From Sarcophilus harrisii (Eukaryota; Chordata; Mammalia; Dasyuromorphia; Dasyuridae): 64,000 nucleotides of DNA. The stretch covers positions 598,937,665 through 599,001,664 of the forward strand of contig NC_045427.1 in NCBI RefSeq assembly GCF_902635505.1, in the 5' to 3' direction. A program made the translations under genes and the position numbers. The notes under the pieces are model-generated. The model had not been told where the DNA came from and did no database searches. It worked only from the letters and a program-made list of their open reading frames with translations. Numbering within the stretch: the stretch's first letter is position 1; each line of letters opens with the position of its first letter. This document shows, piece after piece, positions 43,796-54,943 of the stretch.

Positions 43796-44498
43796 ACCCT
43801 TTGATCCAGCAGTGTTTCTACTGGGCTTATACCCCAAAGAGATACTAAAGAAGGGAAAGGGACCTGTATGTGCCAAAATGTTTGTGGCAGTCCTGTTTGT
43901 AGTGGCTAGAAACTGGAAAATGAATGGATGCCCATCAATTGGATAATGGCTGGGTAAATTGTGGTTTATGAATGTTATGGAATATTATTGTACTGTAAGA
44001 AATGACCAGCAGGATGAATACAGAGAGGATTGGCGAGACTTACATGAGCTGATGCTGAGTGAAATGAGCAGAATCAGGAGATCATTATATACTTCAACCA
44101 CTGTACTGTATGAAGATGTATTCTGATGGAAGTGGATTTCTTCGACAAAGAGAAGATCTAACTCAGTTTCAATTGATCAAGGATGGACAGAAGCAGCTAC
44201 ACCCAAAGAAAGAACACTGGGAAATGAATGTAAACTGTTTGCATTTTTGTTTTTCTTCCCAGGTTATTTATACCTTCTGAATCCAATTCTCCCTGTGCAA
44301 CAAGAGAACTGTTAGGTTCTGCACACATATATTGTATCTAGGATATACTGTAACCTATTTAACATGTATAGGACTGCTTGCCATCTCTGGGAGGGTGTGG
44401 AGGGAGGGAGGGGAAAAATTGGAACAGAAGTGAGTGCAAGGGATAATGTTGTAAAAAATTACCCTGGCATGGGTTCTGTCAATAAAAAGTTATTAAAA
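43796..44498 (+). mobile_element. young L1, 5'-truncated, ORF2 end and 3' UTR
   Basis: Very close to the marsupial L1 consensus as I know it: 'ttgatccagcagtgtttcta', 'ctgggcttataccccaaaga', 'ggatgcccatcaattggata', 'tgctgagtgaaatgagcaga', 'cactgggaaatgaatgtaaa', 'ccctgtgcaacaagagaact', 'gggagggtgtggagggaggg', 'ggttctgtcaataaaaagtt'. The frame 43758-43946 is part of the ORF2 tail. Flanked by aaaagtcaatgcaa (43782-43795 and 44499-44512). Confidence 0.96.
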
Positions 44499-44512
44499 AA
44501 AAGTCAATGCAA
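44499..44512 (+). repeat. target-site duplication, right copy
   Basis: Second copy of aaaagtcaatgcaa; the left copy is at 43782-43795. Its first bases merge with the A tail. Confidence 0.85.
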
Positions 44513-44866
44513 GAAGTAATAGTGGTCAGACATGACTAAAATGACTGAAAATAGCAACAAGAAGTCATGAGGGTTTGGATTAGTGGGATGACAGTGGGGA
44601 TAAAAAGAGTGAGAGATGTTGTGAAAGTAGAATCAATAGGACTTAGCAGACTAATGGGGGCTGAAAGATAATGAAGTAATAAAAATGATTTTGAGATTTT
44701 GACCCTGGTTGGTTTGGAGAATGGTGGTAGTGCCTCTGATAAACACAAGGAAGTCAAGAGAAAAAAATGGATTTGGGGAGAAAAAATGATGAATTATATT
44801 TTGGACATGTTGCTGTTGAGATGCCAAAGGGACATCTGTTTGAAAATGCCCAGTAGTGGACTTCCT
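44513..44866 (-). mobile_element. L2 ORF2 fragment, right of the L1 insertion
   Basis: 'gtgagagatgttgtgaaagt', 'agaatcaataggacttagca', 'ttgaccctggttggtttgga', 'gaatggtggtagtgcctctg', 'ttggacatgttgctgttgag', 'atgccaaagggacatctgtt' reverse to L2 coding text ('...GTTVPPVTQVHNLGV...'). It ends where the half-L1 begins. Confidence 0.85.
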
Positions 44867-44867
44867 G

Positions 44868-46920
44868 CCAAGATGGCTGCTGGAATGAAGGCAAGAAGCC
44901 CAGATTCCATGTCCCTACTTCAGCAAAAATCTAAAAATGTCATCAGATTGAATAGATCAGGAAATGAAATTGTCAGCCACAGTAAGTTATTTCTACCACA
45001 AAACTACATAAAATGTCAGCCAAAGACCCACAGACAATAGGGAAAAGCTGATCCCAAGAAAACAAGCTCCCTAAGAAGGTCCCAGGATGACCAGGAATTC
45101 ACTGCAGGAAATTTAGTTTCATTGGCTTAGTTTCATTAAGAGTAGTACCCATAGTGGTGCTGAGATTGGGATACTCCATCTCTACTAAGTCAGGTTCATA
45201 GGTCTCTGACATAAAACACCAATAAAGGATCATGAAAATCTAGTGCTCTGAGCTTTAAAAATCCAGAGAGATCTAGGCTTAGGAAGGAGGTGACGGCTAA
45301 CCTAAAAACTTAGGTTAAGTAGGTCCAGGCCAAGTAGGACCAACCATTGCATTTGAAAGCGTAGCAAGGGGCAAAATCTGGCCTTGACATAAAAACCCAA
45401 TTTAACTAATACAAAAGAGAAGAATAAACAAGAAGATATAGGCCATCATAAAAAAATATAAAAATTTCAAAACACCCTCAATTGTATCCATAAGAATAGA
45501 GTAATTCAATAACCATTCTAAGTAGAGACTCATAGGGGAAAGAAAAGAAAACCAAATGAAGAAATAGAAGAAATAAAGCAACAGATAAAATATGACATAA
45601 AAATTCTAGAAGGAAAATTGAAAAACAAACAAATAATTTATAATAGAAAGTTATAAATCTTACTTAGGTGATAGTCTCCTTGAAAATTTGAAGAGATCAA
45701 AAAGAAATAAATGACTACATAAGACACCAAGGAATATTGGAGTGTAAACAAAAGATTGAAAAAAATAAGAGAAAATATAATCAATTTACTATCAGCCCCA
45801 GTACAAAACAAAATTCAAAACCCCGCCCTGGAAAACAAATGGAGAGATAATTTAAGAATCATTAGACTCCTTGAAATTCATGATTTTTTTTTCAAAAAAC
45901 ATGGATACTATATTTCAATAAATCATAAATGTAAACTATCCAATTCCATTAGAATCAGAGAACAAAGTAAAAATGGAAAAAGTACACTAACTTTTTAACT
46001 GAAAGGAATTATAAAAGGCAAATCCCAGCGGTGTCATATTTAATGGGATTTTCATGCTAAAGGAAATAGTCTATAAGCAGTCAGAAAGAGTTAAAATACC
46101 AAGGAACTATAGTCAGAATTATGAAACAATTGACCACAACTGCTACAAATGAGAGATTTTTGGAATAAAAAATTCCAAAAGGCAAAAATAGTCTCATAAG
46201 AAGAATAATTTGGAATGTTGAATATAATTCTACAAGAGGGGAAAAAAAGACATTTAATGAATAGAGAACTTGCAATAATTCTGGATGAAAATACAAGAAG
46301 GAAGACTAAATGAAAAAAAAAAAAAGAAAAGATCTGGAAACTAAGAGAGTTCCTCTAAATTAGGAGATGGCTGAACATGTGCTAAATAAATGAAATGAAA
46401 TATTATCTCATAACAAATTATGAAAGATGATTTCAGAGAACCCTGGAAAGTATGAAATGATAGTCAAATGCTAAGGATTAGAACAATATATAATATGACA
46501 AAAATGTAAAAAGAAATGACTTTAAATAACTTAAGAAATCTAGTCAAAGCTATAACCAAACAAATGTCCAGAAGACATTTGAAGAACCATACTAACAACC
46601 TTCTGAAAGAGGTGTTTGATTCATGATGTGTGAAAATACATACATTTTTGGAAATGGACTTGGTATGCATTTGTTTTGATTAGTTAGCCATGTGCATTTT
46701 TTACAAGAGTTTTTCCTTCTCTTTTTAAAACTGTGCAGGGTTAATAGTGGTGGAGATGCCTTCCAAAAAATTGTAAGGAAAGAAAAAAAAAGGAGGACTA
46801 TTGAAATATTATTAAAAGTGCACAGAGGAGAACAGAAGGTAGGTCTGAAAGAAGACCAGACAAATGGGATGATTTGACAGTAATATGTTGAGTTTATTAT
46901 ATATATTTTAAAATGCTGTG
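44868..46920 (+). mobile_element. half-L1 (HAL1-like) element, about 2 kb
   Basis: The 5' end 'ttcctgccaagatggctgct' is an L1/HAL1-type start. About 550 bases of leader are followed by an A-rich region (45400-46050) with remnants of ORF1, e.g. 'WRDNLRIIRLLEI' at 45838-45880, parallel to ORF1p 'RRDNLRIIGLPE'. Then comes text of the extreme ORF2 end: 'ggagatggctgaacatgtgc', 'gaaatgaaatattatctcat', 'gatttcagagaaccctggaa'. The 3' UTR includes 'ttacaagagtttttccttct'. No endonuclease or reverse transcriptase region lies between. HAL1 elements, known from several mammals including marsupials, have exactly this plan. Confidence 0.65.
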
Positions 46921-46992
46921 GCAAAGATGCCCAGATTTCATATTCAATAGTCTTTTCATATTTTATATTTAGAAATATTTATTTTTGTTATT

Positions 46993-47062
46993 TACTTATT
47001 TAGACTTTGCCACTAGCTAACTGTATGACCTTTTTGAACCTCATTATTCCTCATATTTGTTT
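46993..47062 (+). mobile_element. MIR fragment
   Basis: 'actttgccactagctaactg', 'tatgacctttttgaacctca', 'ttattcctcatat'. Confidence 0.55.
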
Positions 47063-47159
47063 TAACTAAATTGAAAATCAATGGAAAGATTCAACTTTAT
47101 AATGTTTTGAGTTGATAAAAGTTTAGACCAAAGTGACTAAGGCTCATAAAAGAGCCTTT

Positions 47160-47258
47160 TGACACTTTATTTTAACAAGTGTTTATTATATACCTATTAT
47201 ATGGAGGCTCTGTGTTAAGGTATTGGGAGAAGAATGATAAAAAATGACATAGTTGTTT
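47160..47258 (-). mobile_element. L2 3' terminus, first of two
   Basis: 'aacaagtgtttattatatac', 'ctattatatggaggctctgt', 'gttaaggtattgggagaag'. Confidence 0.75.
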
Positions 47259-47259
47259 T

Positions 47260-47402
47260 GTTGAATATTTATTAACTAACTACTTTATGTTTATCCCTAG
47301 ACTGCACTATGAAGAAGAGGGATTCTGTGTACCACTCTCCTTTATCCTCAAGGAGTTTACACTACAGTTACTACACAAAGAGACAAGCAGGAAAGAACTG
47401 AA
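47260..47402 (-). mobile_element. L2 3' terminus, second of two
   Basis: 'ttgaatatttattaactaac', 'cctcaaggagtttacactac', 'agttactacacaaagagaca'. Two reversed L2 ends follow one another in the same orientation. Confidence 0.75.
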
Positions 47403-47574
47403 TGAATTTTCTCGAGGTCACTGGATTATGTAGAGACTATGGAAGACTGGTTTCTCTCTATTCGTTAACTGATAGCCTCTTTGAGAGCTCCTGATTAGGT
47501 AGAACTCTGTGAATACATCGAATAGGTAGTTTCCTTTTCCTCCATCTCAATAAATCAAACTCCTGGTGTTCTGT

Positions 47575-47978
47575 TTTCATTCCTAGATTTCATATTTAGG
47601 AAGGACTTTTATAAGTTGGAGGAAAGCAACCAGAATGACAAAAGTTCTTCAGATCAAAAAAATAAGATTGGTCAGAAGACCTAGTGATTATTTAGCTTGG
47701 AAAAAAATAGATGGAGTGGTAGAACATGAAATGTGTTATTAAGTATTTGAAGGGTTGTTTTTTGGAAATGAGAAGAACTTTATTTTGCTTGGCATGAAAG
47801 GGAAGAACTAGAATAATTAAGCAGAAGTTTCAAAAAGATAAATATTGGCTTGATGTAAGTAAAAACTTCCCAACATTGGTAGTTTGGAAAGGGATATGGG
47901 CTGCTTCATAAAGTGTTATGTCTCTCCCCTTCCCCACAAAGTGGAGCTCTTTAATCAAAAGCTGAATGGACAATTATT
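47575..47978 (+). mobile_element. L3/CR1 3' UTR, left of an L1 insertion
   Basis: 'ggaaggacttttataagttg', 'gaggaaagcaaccagaatga', 'aagtatttgaagggttgttt', 'ttggcttgatgtaagtaaaa', 'acttcccaacattggtagtt'. The text 'aaagctgaatggacaatta' resumes after the insertion at 48345. Confidence 0.88.
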
Positions 47979-48344
47979 TATCTTTTAGCTTTTTATTTGC
48001 AAAATATATGCATAGTTTTCAGCATTCACCCTTGCAAAACCTTGCATTCCAATTTTTCTACCTCCCTTCAACCCACACCTTCCCTTAGACAGTAATTCAA
48101 TATATATTAAACATGTGAAATTGTTCCTTCTATACTTATTTCCACAATTATCATGCTACATAAGAAAAATCAGATCAAAAAGGAAAAAAACGAGAAAGAA
48201 AACAAAAAGCAAGCAAACAACAACAAAAAGGTGAAAATACTATGTTGTGATCCATACTCAGCCCCACAGTCCTCTCTCTGGATGCAGATGACTTTCTCCA
48301 TTAAAACTGGCCTGAATCATCTCACTGTTGAAAAGAGCCATGTC
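47979..48344 (-). mobile_element. L1 3' UTR, 5'-truncated insertion in L3
   Basis: 'tttttatttgcaaaatatat', 'gttttcagcattcacccttg', 'caaaaccttgcattccaatt', 'atgctacataagaaaaatca', 'gttgtgatccatactcagcc', 'cagtcctctctctggatgca', 'ctcactgttgaaaagagcc'. It is flanked by a perfect 17-bp duplication, ctgaatggacaattatt (47962-47978, 48345-48361). No open frame here is biological; the frame 48153-48374 is antisense 3' UTR. Confidence 0.96.
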
Positions 48345-48390
48345 CTGAATGGACAATTATTAGGGATAATGTAGAGAGTATGTAGGTACT
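48345..48390 (+). mobile_element. L3/CR1 3' terminus, right of the L1 insertion
   Basis: Starts with the second copy of the target site and carries 'gggataatgtagagagtatg', the continuation of the L3 end. Confidence 0.7.
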
Positions 48391-48640
48391 TAGATAGAGC
48401 ATTGGACTTGAAGGCAGAATGATCTGACTTCAAATCCTTTTTCAGATACTAAATATCTTTGTATTACTAGGAAACTCACTTTAGTCTCTCAATACTGATT
48501 TCCTTTTCTAATAAATAAAGAAAATAGCATCTACTTCACAGGGTTATAATGAAGACCAAATGAGCAAACATATGTAGATAACTTTATAAATCTTAGTATA
48601 TTAATGCTATCTATCTATTTATTATTATTATTATTACTAC
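48391..48640 (+). mobile_element. CORE-SINE with TTA tail
   Basis: 'tagatagagcattggacttg', 'aaggcagaatgatctgactt', 'atttccttttctaataaata', 'gcatctacttcacagggtta', 'aagaccaaatgagcaaacat', 'agataactttataaatctta' and a (TTA)n tail at 48618-48638. Confidence 0.85.
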
Positions 48641-49505
48641 TCAGACTGAAATTTGAAGAGATGTACCATCATCTGAGCTTTTTTGTTATTTTGTTTCTCC
48701 GAAAGAGGCAAGTTCTTCTATAGTTAGCTACAAATATAATAGCATTGTGGCTACCTTGAATTTCAGCCTATGTGGCAAATTGAAGGCAATTTTGCCAAAT
48801 TGTTGGTCCATTTAATTCTCAAACCAATAACTGTCCTTGTACGAATGGATGGAGGTTAAAAAAAATGGATCTCAACTTAAACTTTATTTTGTGTTTCATT
48901 TATGAGTGCACAGTGACTGACAGAGTAACTATCTGGGTTATAAAAGCAGGTAACATTAGCAGTGAAGTTTGATAATGTTTAAAATTCCAATTTTACAGGG
49001 AATAGAGGGGAAAAATGAGACAATCCAAATATTTCTGCTCTCATAGTTATGGGATGAAAATTGCTTTTCCTCCCCCTCTATTTAAACACATTTGCTAGTG
49101 TTGGAAAGCTCGACCTTTTCAAAGTGACTTATGTACTGGAAGGAGAACTTGTGAACAAGGGGAAATTAATATAGTTATTACCAAAGTAGGCATCCAAGGT
49201 GGCCCTTAGGTTATATGATGTGATGGTGTAGAGATTTGAGTCCCCACAAATCTATAAGGGGATGAAAGAGTGCTTAGCTAAAGTATTCATTGAATACTAT
49301 TCAATTATTATTATCAAACATATCCAGGATTAGGGAAGGCAATTAAATGCCAGATTAGTTAAAATCCTATTGGTAGGAGAAAGGGTCCTTTAAGAAAGTG
49401 ATGATTCCACAAGTTGACAAAACATTGTTGTTTCTGGGTCCCTCTGACAATTCTCTTCCTAGAATATTTACCCTAGTTCACTAATGTATTCTTAAGCTAC
49501 ATTAA
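48641..49505. other. unassigned DNA
   Basis: About 860 bases with no recognised repeat or exon. Confidence 0.5.
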
Positions 49506-49507
49506 TA

Positions 49508-50075
49508 TGGAAGAAAAGTGTCCAGTCAAGGTAGGTCAGAGACCTATTGTACTCTCCAGAGCACATCTTGAATATTATGTTCATTTCTAGATAATAGCAT
49601 TCAAGGTACATATTGCCACACAATTTGTGTATCCACAGAAAAGCAACCAGATTGGTAAGTAATCTGGAAATTGTGCTCTATTCAAAATAATGGAACAAAA
49701 TGGGACTGTTTAGCCTTGAGGAAATGTAAGCATGATTGTTGTCCGGAATTTTTTCAGAACTGTCAAGGAGAAAAGAGATTGGTTTTATTCTGGTTTTATT
49801 CTTTGGTTCTTTAGAAGGTAAAACTTGTAATAGTGGGTAAAATTTAGAGATAATAGATTTTGGTTAACCATATGAAAGATTATATTAAGAATTAAAGCTT
49901 TCCTAAAATGAAATGGGCTGACTCAGAACATTGTAAATTCTTGTCACTAGAAATTTTTAAACAGAGACTGCCTAATTATCACAGAATCTATGGACAAAGT
50001 TCTTAGAATGAGAGGAATTGGGCTAATTGACCTCAAAATTCCTTTCCATCTTTCACATATTATTATGTGGAGAAT
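49508..50075 (+). mobile_element. L3/CR1 LINE 3' UTR
   Basis: 'agacctattgtactctccag', 'agcacatcttgaatattatg', 'ttcatttctagataatagca', 'cacagaaaagcaaccagatt', 'gggactgtttagccttgagg', 'gagaggaattgggctaattg', 'acctcaaaattcctttccat'. Confidence 0.85.
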
Positions 50076-51335
50076 GGAGAAACTATTGACCTAAATAATA
50101 AGTTTGATGAATTCCTAAGGGATAATTTTCTCTGAATACAGGATAGGGAAAGAAGAGAAATAGGAAAAAAGCTCTTTGTTGATTCTCCCATATGAAGAAT
50201 TATTCCTCCACAATTTCACAACTACAGAATAATAAAAGGCAAAAAATTCTGGGAAAGATAGCATAATGAGTCATGTGTCATTTATCCCTTAATGAGAATG
50301 AACATGTAAAGTCTTACTCCAATGATTTTTTTGGGCTGTGGAGATGACTAAATATTCTTGAAGGATATTCCATTTGCACATGAACTCTGATATAACCAAA
50401 TTGGCTTGGATTATTTCTTTAGTATTTGATTGATTGATAGCTTTAAGAATGGGTTCAGTAATGCATGTTCAAGAATAACCTTAAATTTGTAGAGTTTCCC
50501 TACAAAATTGACTAGAATGTGTTAAATCTTTTTGAACAGAGCAACACTCAAGATGCCAGGAAAATTATATAGCAGTTGAAATACACATTGGCTTGAGGGA
50601 GTTCTTAAAAAACAGGAGAATTTATAGATTGTTAAATAATTAAAATGTTATTTGAATTTATGCACTCCTTTCCTAAGAAAAAGATTTGGTTATATGAGAG
50701 AAGTAAAAGCAAAACAAAACAAAACAAACAAACAAAAAGATATGAGAGAAGTAATGAGTATACTTAGGGTCAGAGATGGCCTGGAAGAGAATAGCACAGT
50801 GCAGGACATGGACCCAGAAGGGATAGGGAGGTAGGTAATAAAAGTCAAACATTTTTGAGTTTATAATATGTCTTTATATATTTAAAAGATAGAATTAATT
50901 ATTTGCTGGTTATGGCATTCTCTAAGTGTTCAATAAATAATAATATAATAAAGGGAAATGTGTGATGGAAAATCATGTAATTCAACCATTATTATCATCA
51001 TTGTTGTCATAATTTAAAAAATGTATTGCATTGAATGTAACCATAATTCTTTTTATTTCAATGAGAGAATCACAAAAAGATCCTTCTTATTCCTTTTCCT
51101 CCTATCTTAAATTACCTTTGAAACCTATGTTCAGTGAAAATTCTTATTTAGGAATTCATTTAGCTTATTATTTAGGTTAATTGGTATTCCATTTTCTTTT
51201 GTGTCCAATTTCATAAATGATTCATTGATGTGTTCTTTCATATGTGTCTTTTTGTGACACAATTTTAGGGTCTTTGTACATAACATATGACAATTTAAGT
51301 TTCATAAAAAATATGTGGATATATGTATATATTAT
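50076..51335. other. unassigned AT-rich DNA with an AAAAC repeat
   Basis: No repeat family recognised except the short (AAAAC)n/(AAAC)n run at 50708-50738. Confidence 0.5.
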
Positions 51336-51398
51336 AGGCATCTATCTGTTTATCATCTATCTATTTAGCTAGCTAGCTAGCTATCATTATCATCTATC
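51336..51398 (+). repeat. TATC/TAGC tetranucleotide repeat
   Basis: Imperfect 'ctat' and 'tagc' units, including five consecutive AGCT-type units ('tagctagctagctagctat'). Confidence 0.9.
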
Positions 51399-51597
51399 AA
51401 TCTTAATTAGATCTTCACAACTCTGGGATGTAGGTGCTTTTATTATTTGTATTTTCTAGGTAAGGAAATAGTTTGGGAACAGTTAGATCATTTGCCCAAA
51501 ATCACACAGAATAGTAAGTGTCTGCAGCAGGATTCAAACTTGGCACTTCTCTCTAGGTCCAGATCTAGATTCATCTGCTATACCATCTATAATGCCT
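51399..51597 (-). mobile_element. MIR (CORE-SINE)
   Basis: 'agatcttcacaactctggga', 'tgtaggtgcttttattattt', 'ctaggtaaggaaatagtttg', 'catttgcccaaaatcacaca', 'gcaggattcaaacttggcac'. Confidence 0.88.
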
Positions 51598-51611
51598 TTT
51601 CCAGATTCTAG

Positions 51612-51925
51612 AAAATCACAGAATCTCAGAATTAGAAGAAAGCCCAGAGTTCTTCTGGTATAATCCATAAATGAAAAATATATCTGACAAATGATAATTT
51701 AGTCTTTATTTGAAAATCTCTAATAGTAGAGAACTCATTCTGAAGCCATTCATATAATTTTAAGATAACTATCATATATTTTTTTCCTTTACAATGAGCC
51801 TTAGTCTATCTCTTCCTCTTATTTTCTATTCCTCCTTGTTCTCACTTCTGGGAACAAACAATACATTTTCTTTATCTCATTTATATAAATGTTCTTCAAA
51901 TCATCTGCTGCTACAGGTCTCTATG
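51612..51925 (-). mobile_element. L3/CR1 3' UTR
   Basis: 'aaaatcacagaatctcagaa', 'ttagaagaaagcccagagtt', 'atttgaaaatctctaatagt', 'agagaactcattctgaagcc', 'ttacaatgagccttagtcta', 'cttgttctcacttctgggaa'. Confidence 0.8.
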
Positions 51926-52149
51926 AAAATACATTACAAGAAAACATCGAAATCAATTAACCCTTACAATAGACATTTCATTTACAATCTCATTAATTCA
52001 GATCAGATTTTTGGGAAAATTTCATTGTAGATGGATAATAAAATAGGGAATATTTTGAAGTACTAAGATGTCATAACATGACAAAATTTCCATCTTCTGA
52101 TTAATCATTGCTGATATTATTTTGACAGATTATTGAAAATGTTGATTAA

Positions 52150-52572
52150 AGAAACAAAGAATCCTGGATCTCAGAATTGGAAAAGACCCCAGAGGGCCCA
52201 TACAATCCCATGGACATGAGCTCATGTAGGCTTTACATCTAGTGAAAGGGAATCCACTATTTCATTAAACAGTCAATTCTAATTTTGGAGAATTGTCATT
52301 TTTAGGAAATTTCCCCCTCTCAAGCTCAAATTGTTCTCTCTGAAATTTCTATTTATATATAGATCTAGATATAGATGTATATATATACATATATGTATAT
52401 ATAAACAAAATATATACATATATATACATGAAGAAGTATAATTCTGTTCTATAGGGTCATACAGAAATGTGTGCCTCTTCAATATGACAACCTTTAGAAT
52501 TCTTGAAGACAGTTATTTACTATTTCTACTCCCTAGTTAGGTCTTCTTTATTCCAAGCTAAACCAACCCCAT
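52150..52572 (-). mobile_element. L3/CR1 3' UTR with internal TA expansion
   Basis: 'aatcctggatctcagaattg', 'gaaaagaccccagagggccc', 'cagtcaattctaattttgga', 'gaattcttgaagacagttat', 'cttctttattccaagctaaa', 'ccaacccca'. The middle (52350-52432) is replaced by TA/TATC-type repeats. The left 225 bases between this and the previous L3 are unassigned. Confidence 0.82.
52350..52432 (+). repeat. TA/TATG-rich repeat inside L3
   Basis: Alternating purine-pyrimidine text of TATA, TACA and TATG words. Confidence 0.9.
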
Positions 52573-53936
52573 TTTCTTTATTTTTAAAAATAAATTTTTA
52601 TTGATATATTTTATTTTTACATCATCAAAATTTACCTTGGTATTCTTCCTTCTCCCAGGTCCCAGAATTTCATTCCATTAAAAAATAATTTTTTTAAATA
52701 AGAAAAAAAAGAAAATCAGCAAAATTAAGCAGTAAATCAAAAAAGTCAGAAAAAAAGTAATGTTCCATTATTGTGTACTTCCTACCTAGGCAAAGAATTA
52801 GAGTAAGTAAGTCTTCTCATATGTCTTCATCGGGGTCATGCTTATTCTTTGCTGTTTTGCAACATTCACTTTTAATTGTTTTTTACTTGTTATTCTTTCC
52901 ACTTACATTGTTGTAGTTATTGTGAATATTACTTTCTTGGTTCTACTAATTGACTTGTCATTCATTCTTGTAAATCTTTCTATACTTCTTTAAAATCATT
53001 ACATTGCCATTCTTATGGCACAGTATTAAATTCCTTTTATCCCATTTTATTTACCCATTTACCAATCAGTGAATATCTATTTTGTTCCTAAATCTTTGCT
53101 ATCACAAATGGTGTTTTCTGAACATTTTGGTGTAGATAGTATCTAACTTAACAATGGTTTCATTGTGGTATAAACCTAGTTGTGCAATCCTTGGGTCAGA
53201 GAGTTTGGACATTTTTGTGGCTTCATTTGCAAAATTCCAAACTACTTTCCAAAATGGAATTAGAGCTCTACTAACAATGCATGAGATAGCCATCTTCTAA
53301 CATTCCCTCCAATGTTGACTATGCCATTCAGGATTGTTTTGAGTTTTCTCTTATTATTAGACATTTGGAACATACTTCTAAAGTTTGAAATTATTTTGAG
53401 AAATATTTGTTCATATCTTTTGACCACTTATCCCCTGGGGAAGTCCTCTTGTCCTTTCATAAATATACATATATATGCATATAAACAAAATAAATACATG
53501 TATATATACATATATAAATATATATCTCCATATAGAATACATACTTATATATGTATCCATTAGCTTTCTATACATATGCCTTGGTTAATTAACTCTTATT
53601 TGAGAGATCTGATACAATGAAATTTTCCCATTGATTGCTTCCTTTAGTAATTTTGCAGCATTAATGTTTATGTAGAAGTTTTTCAATGTCATGTAATTAG
53701 TATTATCTTTTATTTTTCATAATTAATTCTATATTTATTTAGTTAAGAATATATATCTTGCTTGTATCAGTGAAATTTATATCATTTTTCTCTCCTAATG
53801 GTATTTTTAATATTATGTATGATCTTTGATATTAGGGTCACATATTCAATTTGAATTTTTATGTAATATAGTGTAAGTTGTTGGTCTAAGCCTAATTTCA
53901 CCAGACTGCTTTCTAGTTTGTTTTTAATCAGATGGA
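52573..53936 (-). mobile_element. L1, 3' end and ORF2 C-terminal part (left half)
   Basis: Reversed tail and 3' UTR at the left, then 'atggcacagtattaaattcc', 'tttatttacccatttaccaa', 'gtgcaatccttgggtcagag', 'caaaatggaattagagctct', 'actaacaatgcatgagatag', 'tatcttttgaccacttatcc', 'tgatacaatgaaattttccc' and 'ttgttggtctaagcctaatt', which is ORF2 in reverse. An AT-rich expansion sits at 53458-53560. The sequence resumes at 54944. Confidence 0.82.
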
Positions 53937-54807
53937 GACTTCTTGGACAGAGACATGATGGTGGAAAGTAGACATGGCTTTATCTGACCTTCTCTCAAAC
54001 CAACAGTAGATTAAGCTCCTAAACTGGTTTTTGGAGTGACAGAACCCACAAATATTTGGAGTATAATACATTTCCAGAAGAAAATACTTTGGAAGAACTT
54101 CAGAAGAGATCTGTTTCAATTGGACAGGGGGATAGTCTGCTGAGCCCAGACAGAAGTACAGGTAGCCTAGGGCAAGGAACTGGGGTTGGGGGCCATAGTG
54201 TTGTGGCGTCTGTGCACTGGGGAATTTATTGTGAAGTTATTAGGTTACTCTGTCCTGGTTCCAAGTGGGTGGTTTAGCAGATTTGCTGTAAAACACAAAT
54301 ACACAAAGGCAAATACAAAAGGTAAATTGTAAGACTCTGAGCTCCAGAAGAACATGGGATCTGGCTGCAATTTCCCATTACTGGAAGTCAGTTAGTAGAA
54401 CATCTCCAGGGCAAATAAAAGCAGCTGTCACCCCTATAACTTAAGAGCAGATCTAAATCCTTAAAAATGACCAAAAAAAGCAAAAAGAACTGTGACCATA
54501 GACAACTTTTGTGGAAAAACGAGAACAGACCTCAAACCCTGAGGTTCCTAAAGGCAAATCAAATCCAGATGAAGCCCCAAAGGATGATATGAGCTGGTCC
54601 CTACTTCACAACTTCACAAGGCTTTCTTAGAAGATTTCAAAAAGGATCTTAAAAGAGAGCTAGAAAATAAAAATGTGGAAAGGAAATGCAATCTTTGCAA
54701 GGGGGTATAGAAAAGGAAAAACAGAAATTATCTGAAGAAAACTCCTTAAAAATAGATATAATGAAATGGGAAAAACACATAACTCCCTACAAAATAGATT
54801 TGATGAA

Positions 54808-54857
<50 letters not shown>

Positions 54858-54943
54858 TCCAATGAACAAAACAATTCAATTGGCCAAATAAAAAAGGAGC
54901 TAAAAAAGGTAACTGAAGAAAATACATTAAAAATTAAAGGGTT
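53937..54943 (+). mobile_element. L1 5' UTR plus ORF1 only, no 3' end
   Basis: The start 'acagagacatgatggtggaa' and 'gtagacatggctttatctga' is an L1 5' opening. A GC-richer leader follows. An ATG at 54467 begins 'MTKKSKKNCDHR', the ORF1 start. Downstream come 'aatccagatgaagccccaaa' ('SPDEAPK' region, as in 63480-63520) and the coiled-coil text broken by a TA repeat (54811-54855). It ends abruptly at an A-rich stretch; no ORF2 and no L1 3' UTR follow. Confidence 0.75.
54811..54857 (+). repeat. TA microsatellite inside L1 ORF1
   Basis: About 22 uninterrupted TA units within the coiled-coil region. Confidence 0.95.

Noticed and set aside
44699-45040. 113-codon open frame
   Set aside because: It crosses the junction between a reversed L2 and the HAL1-like start, so it is a chance fusion of two repeats.
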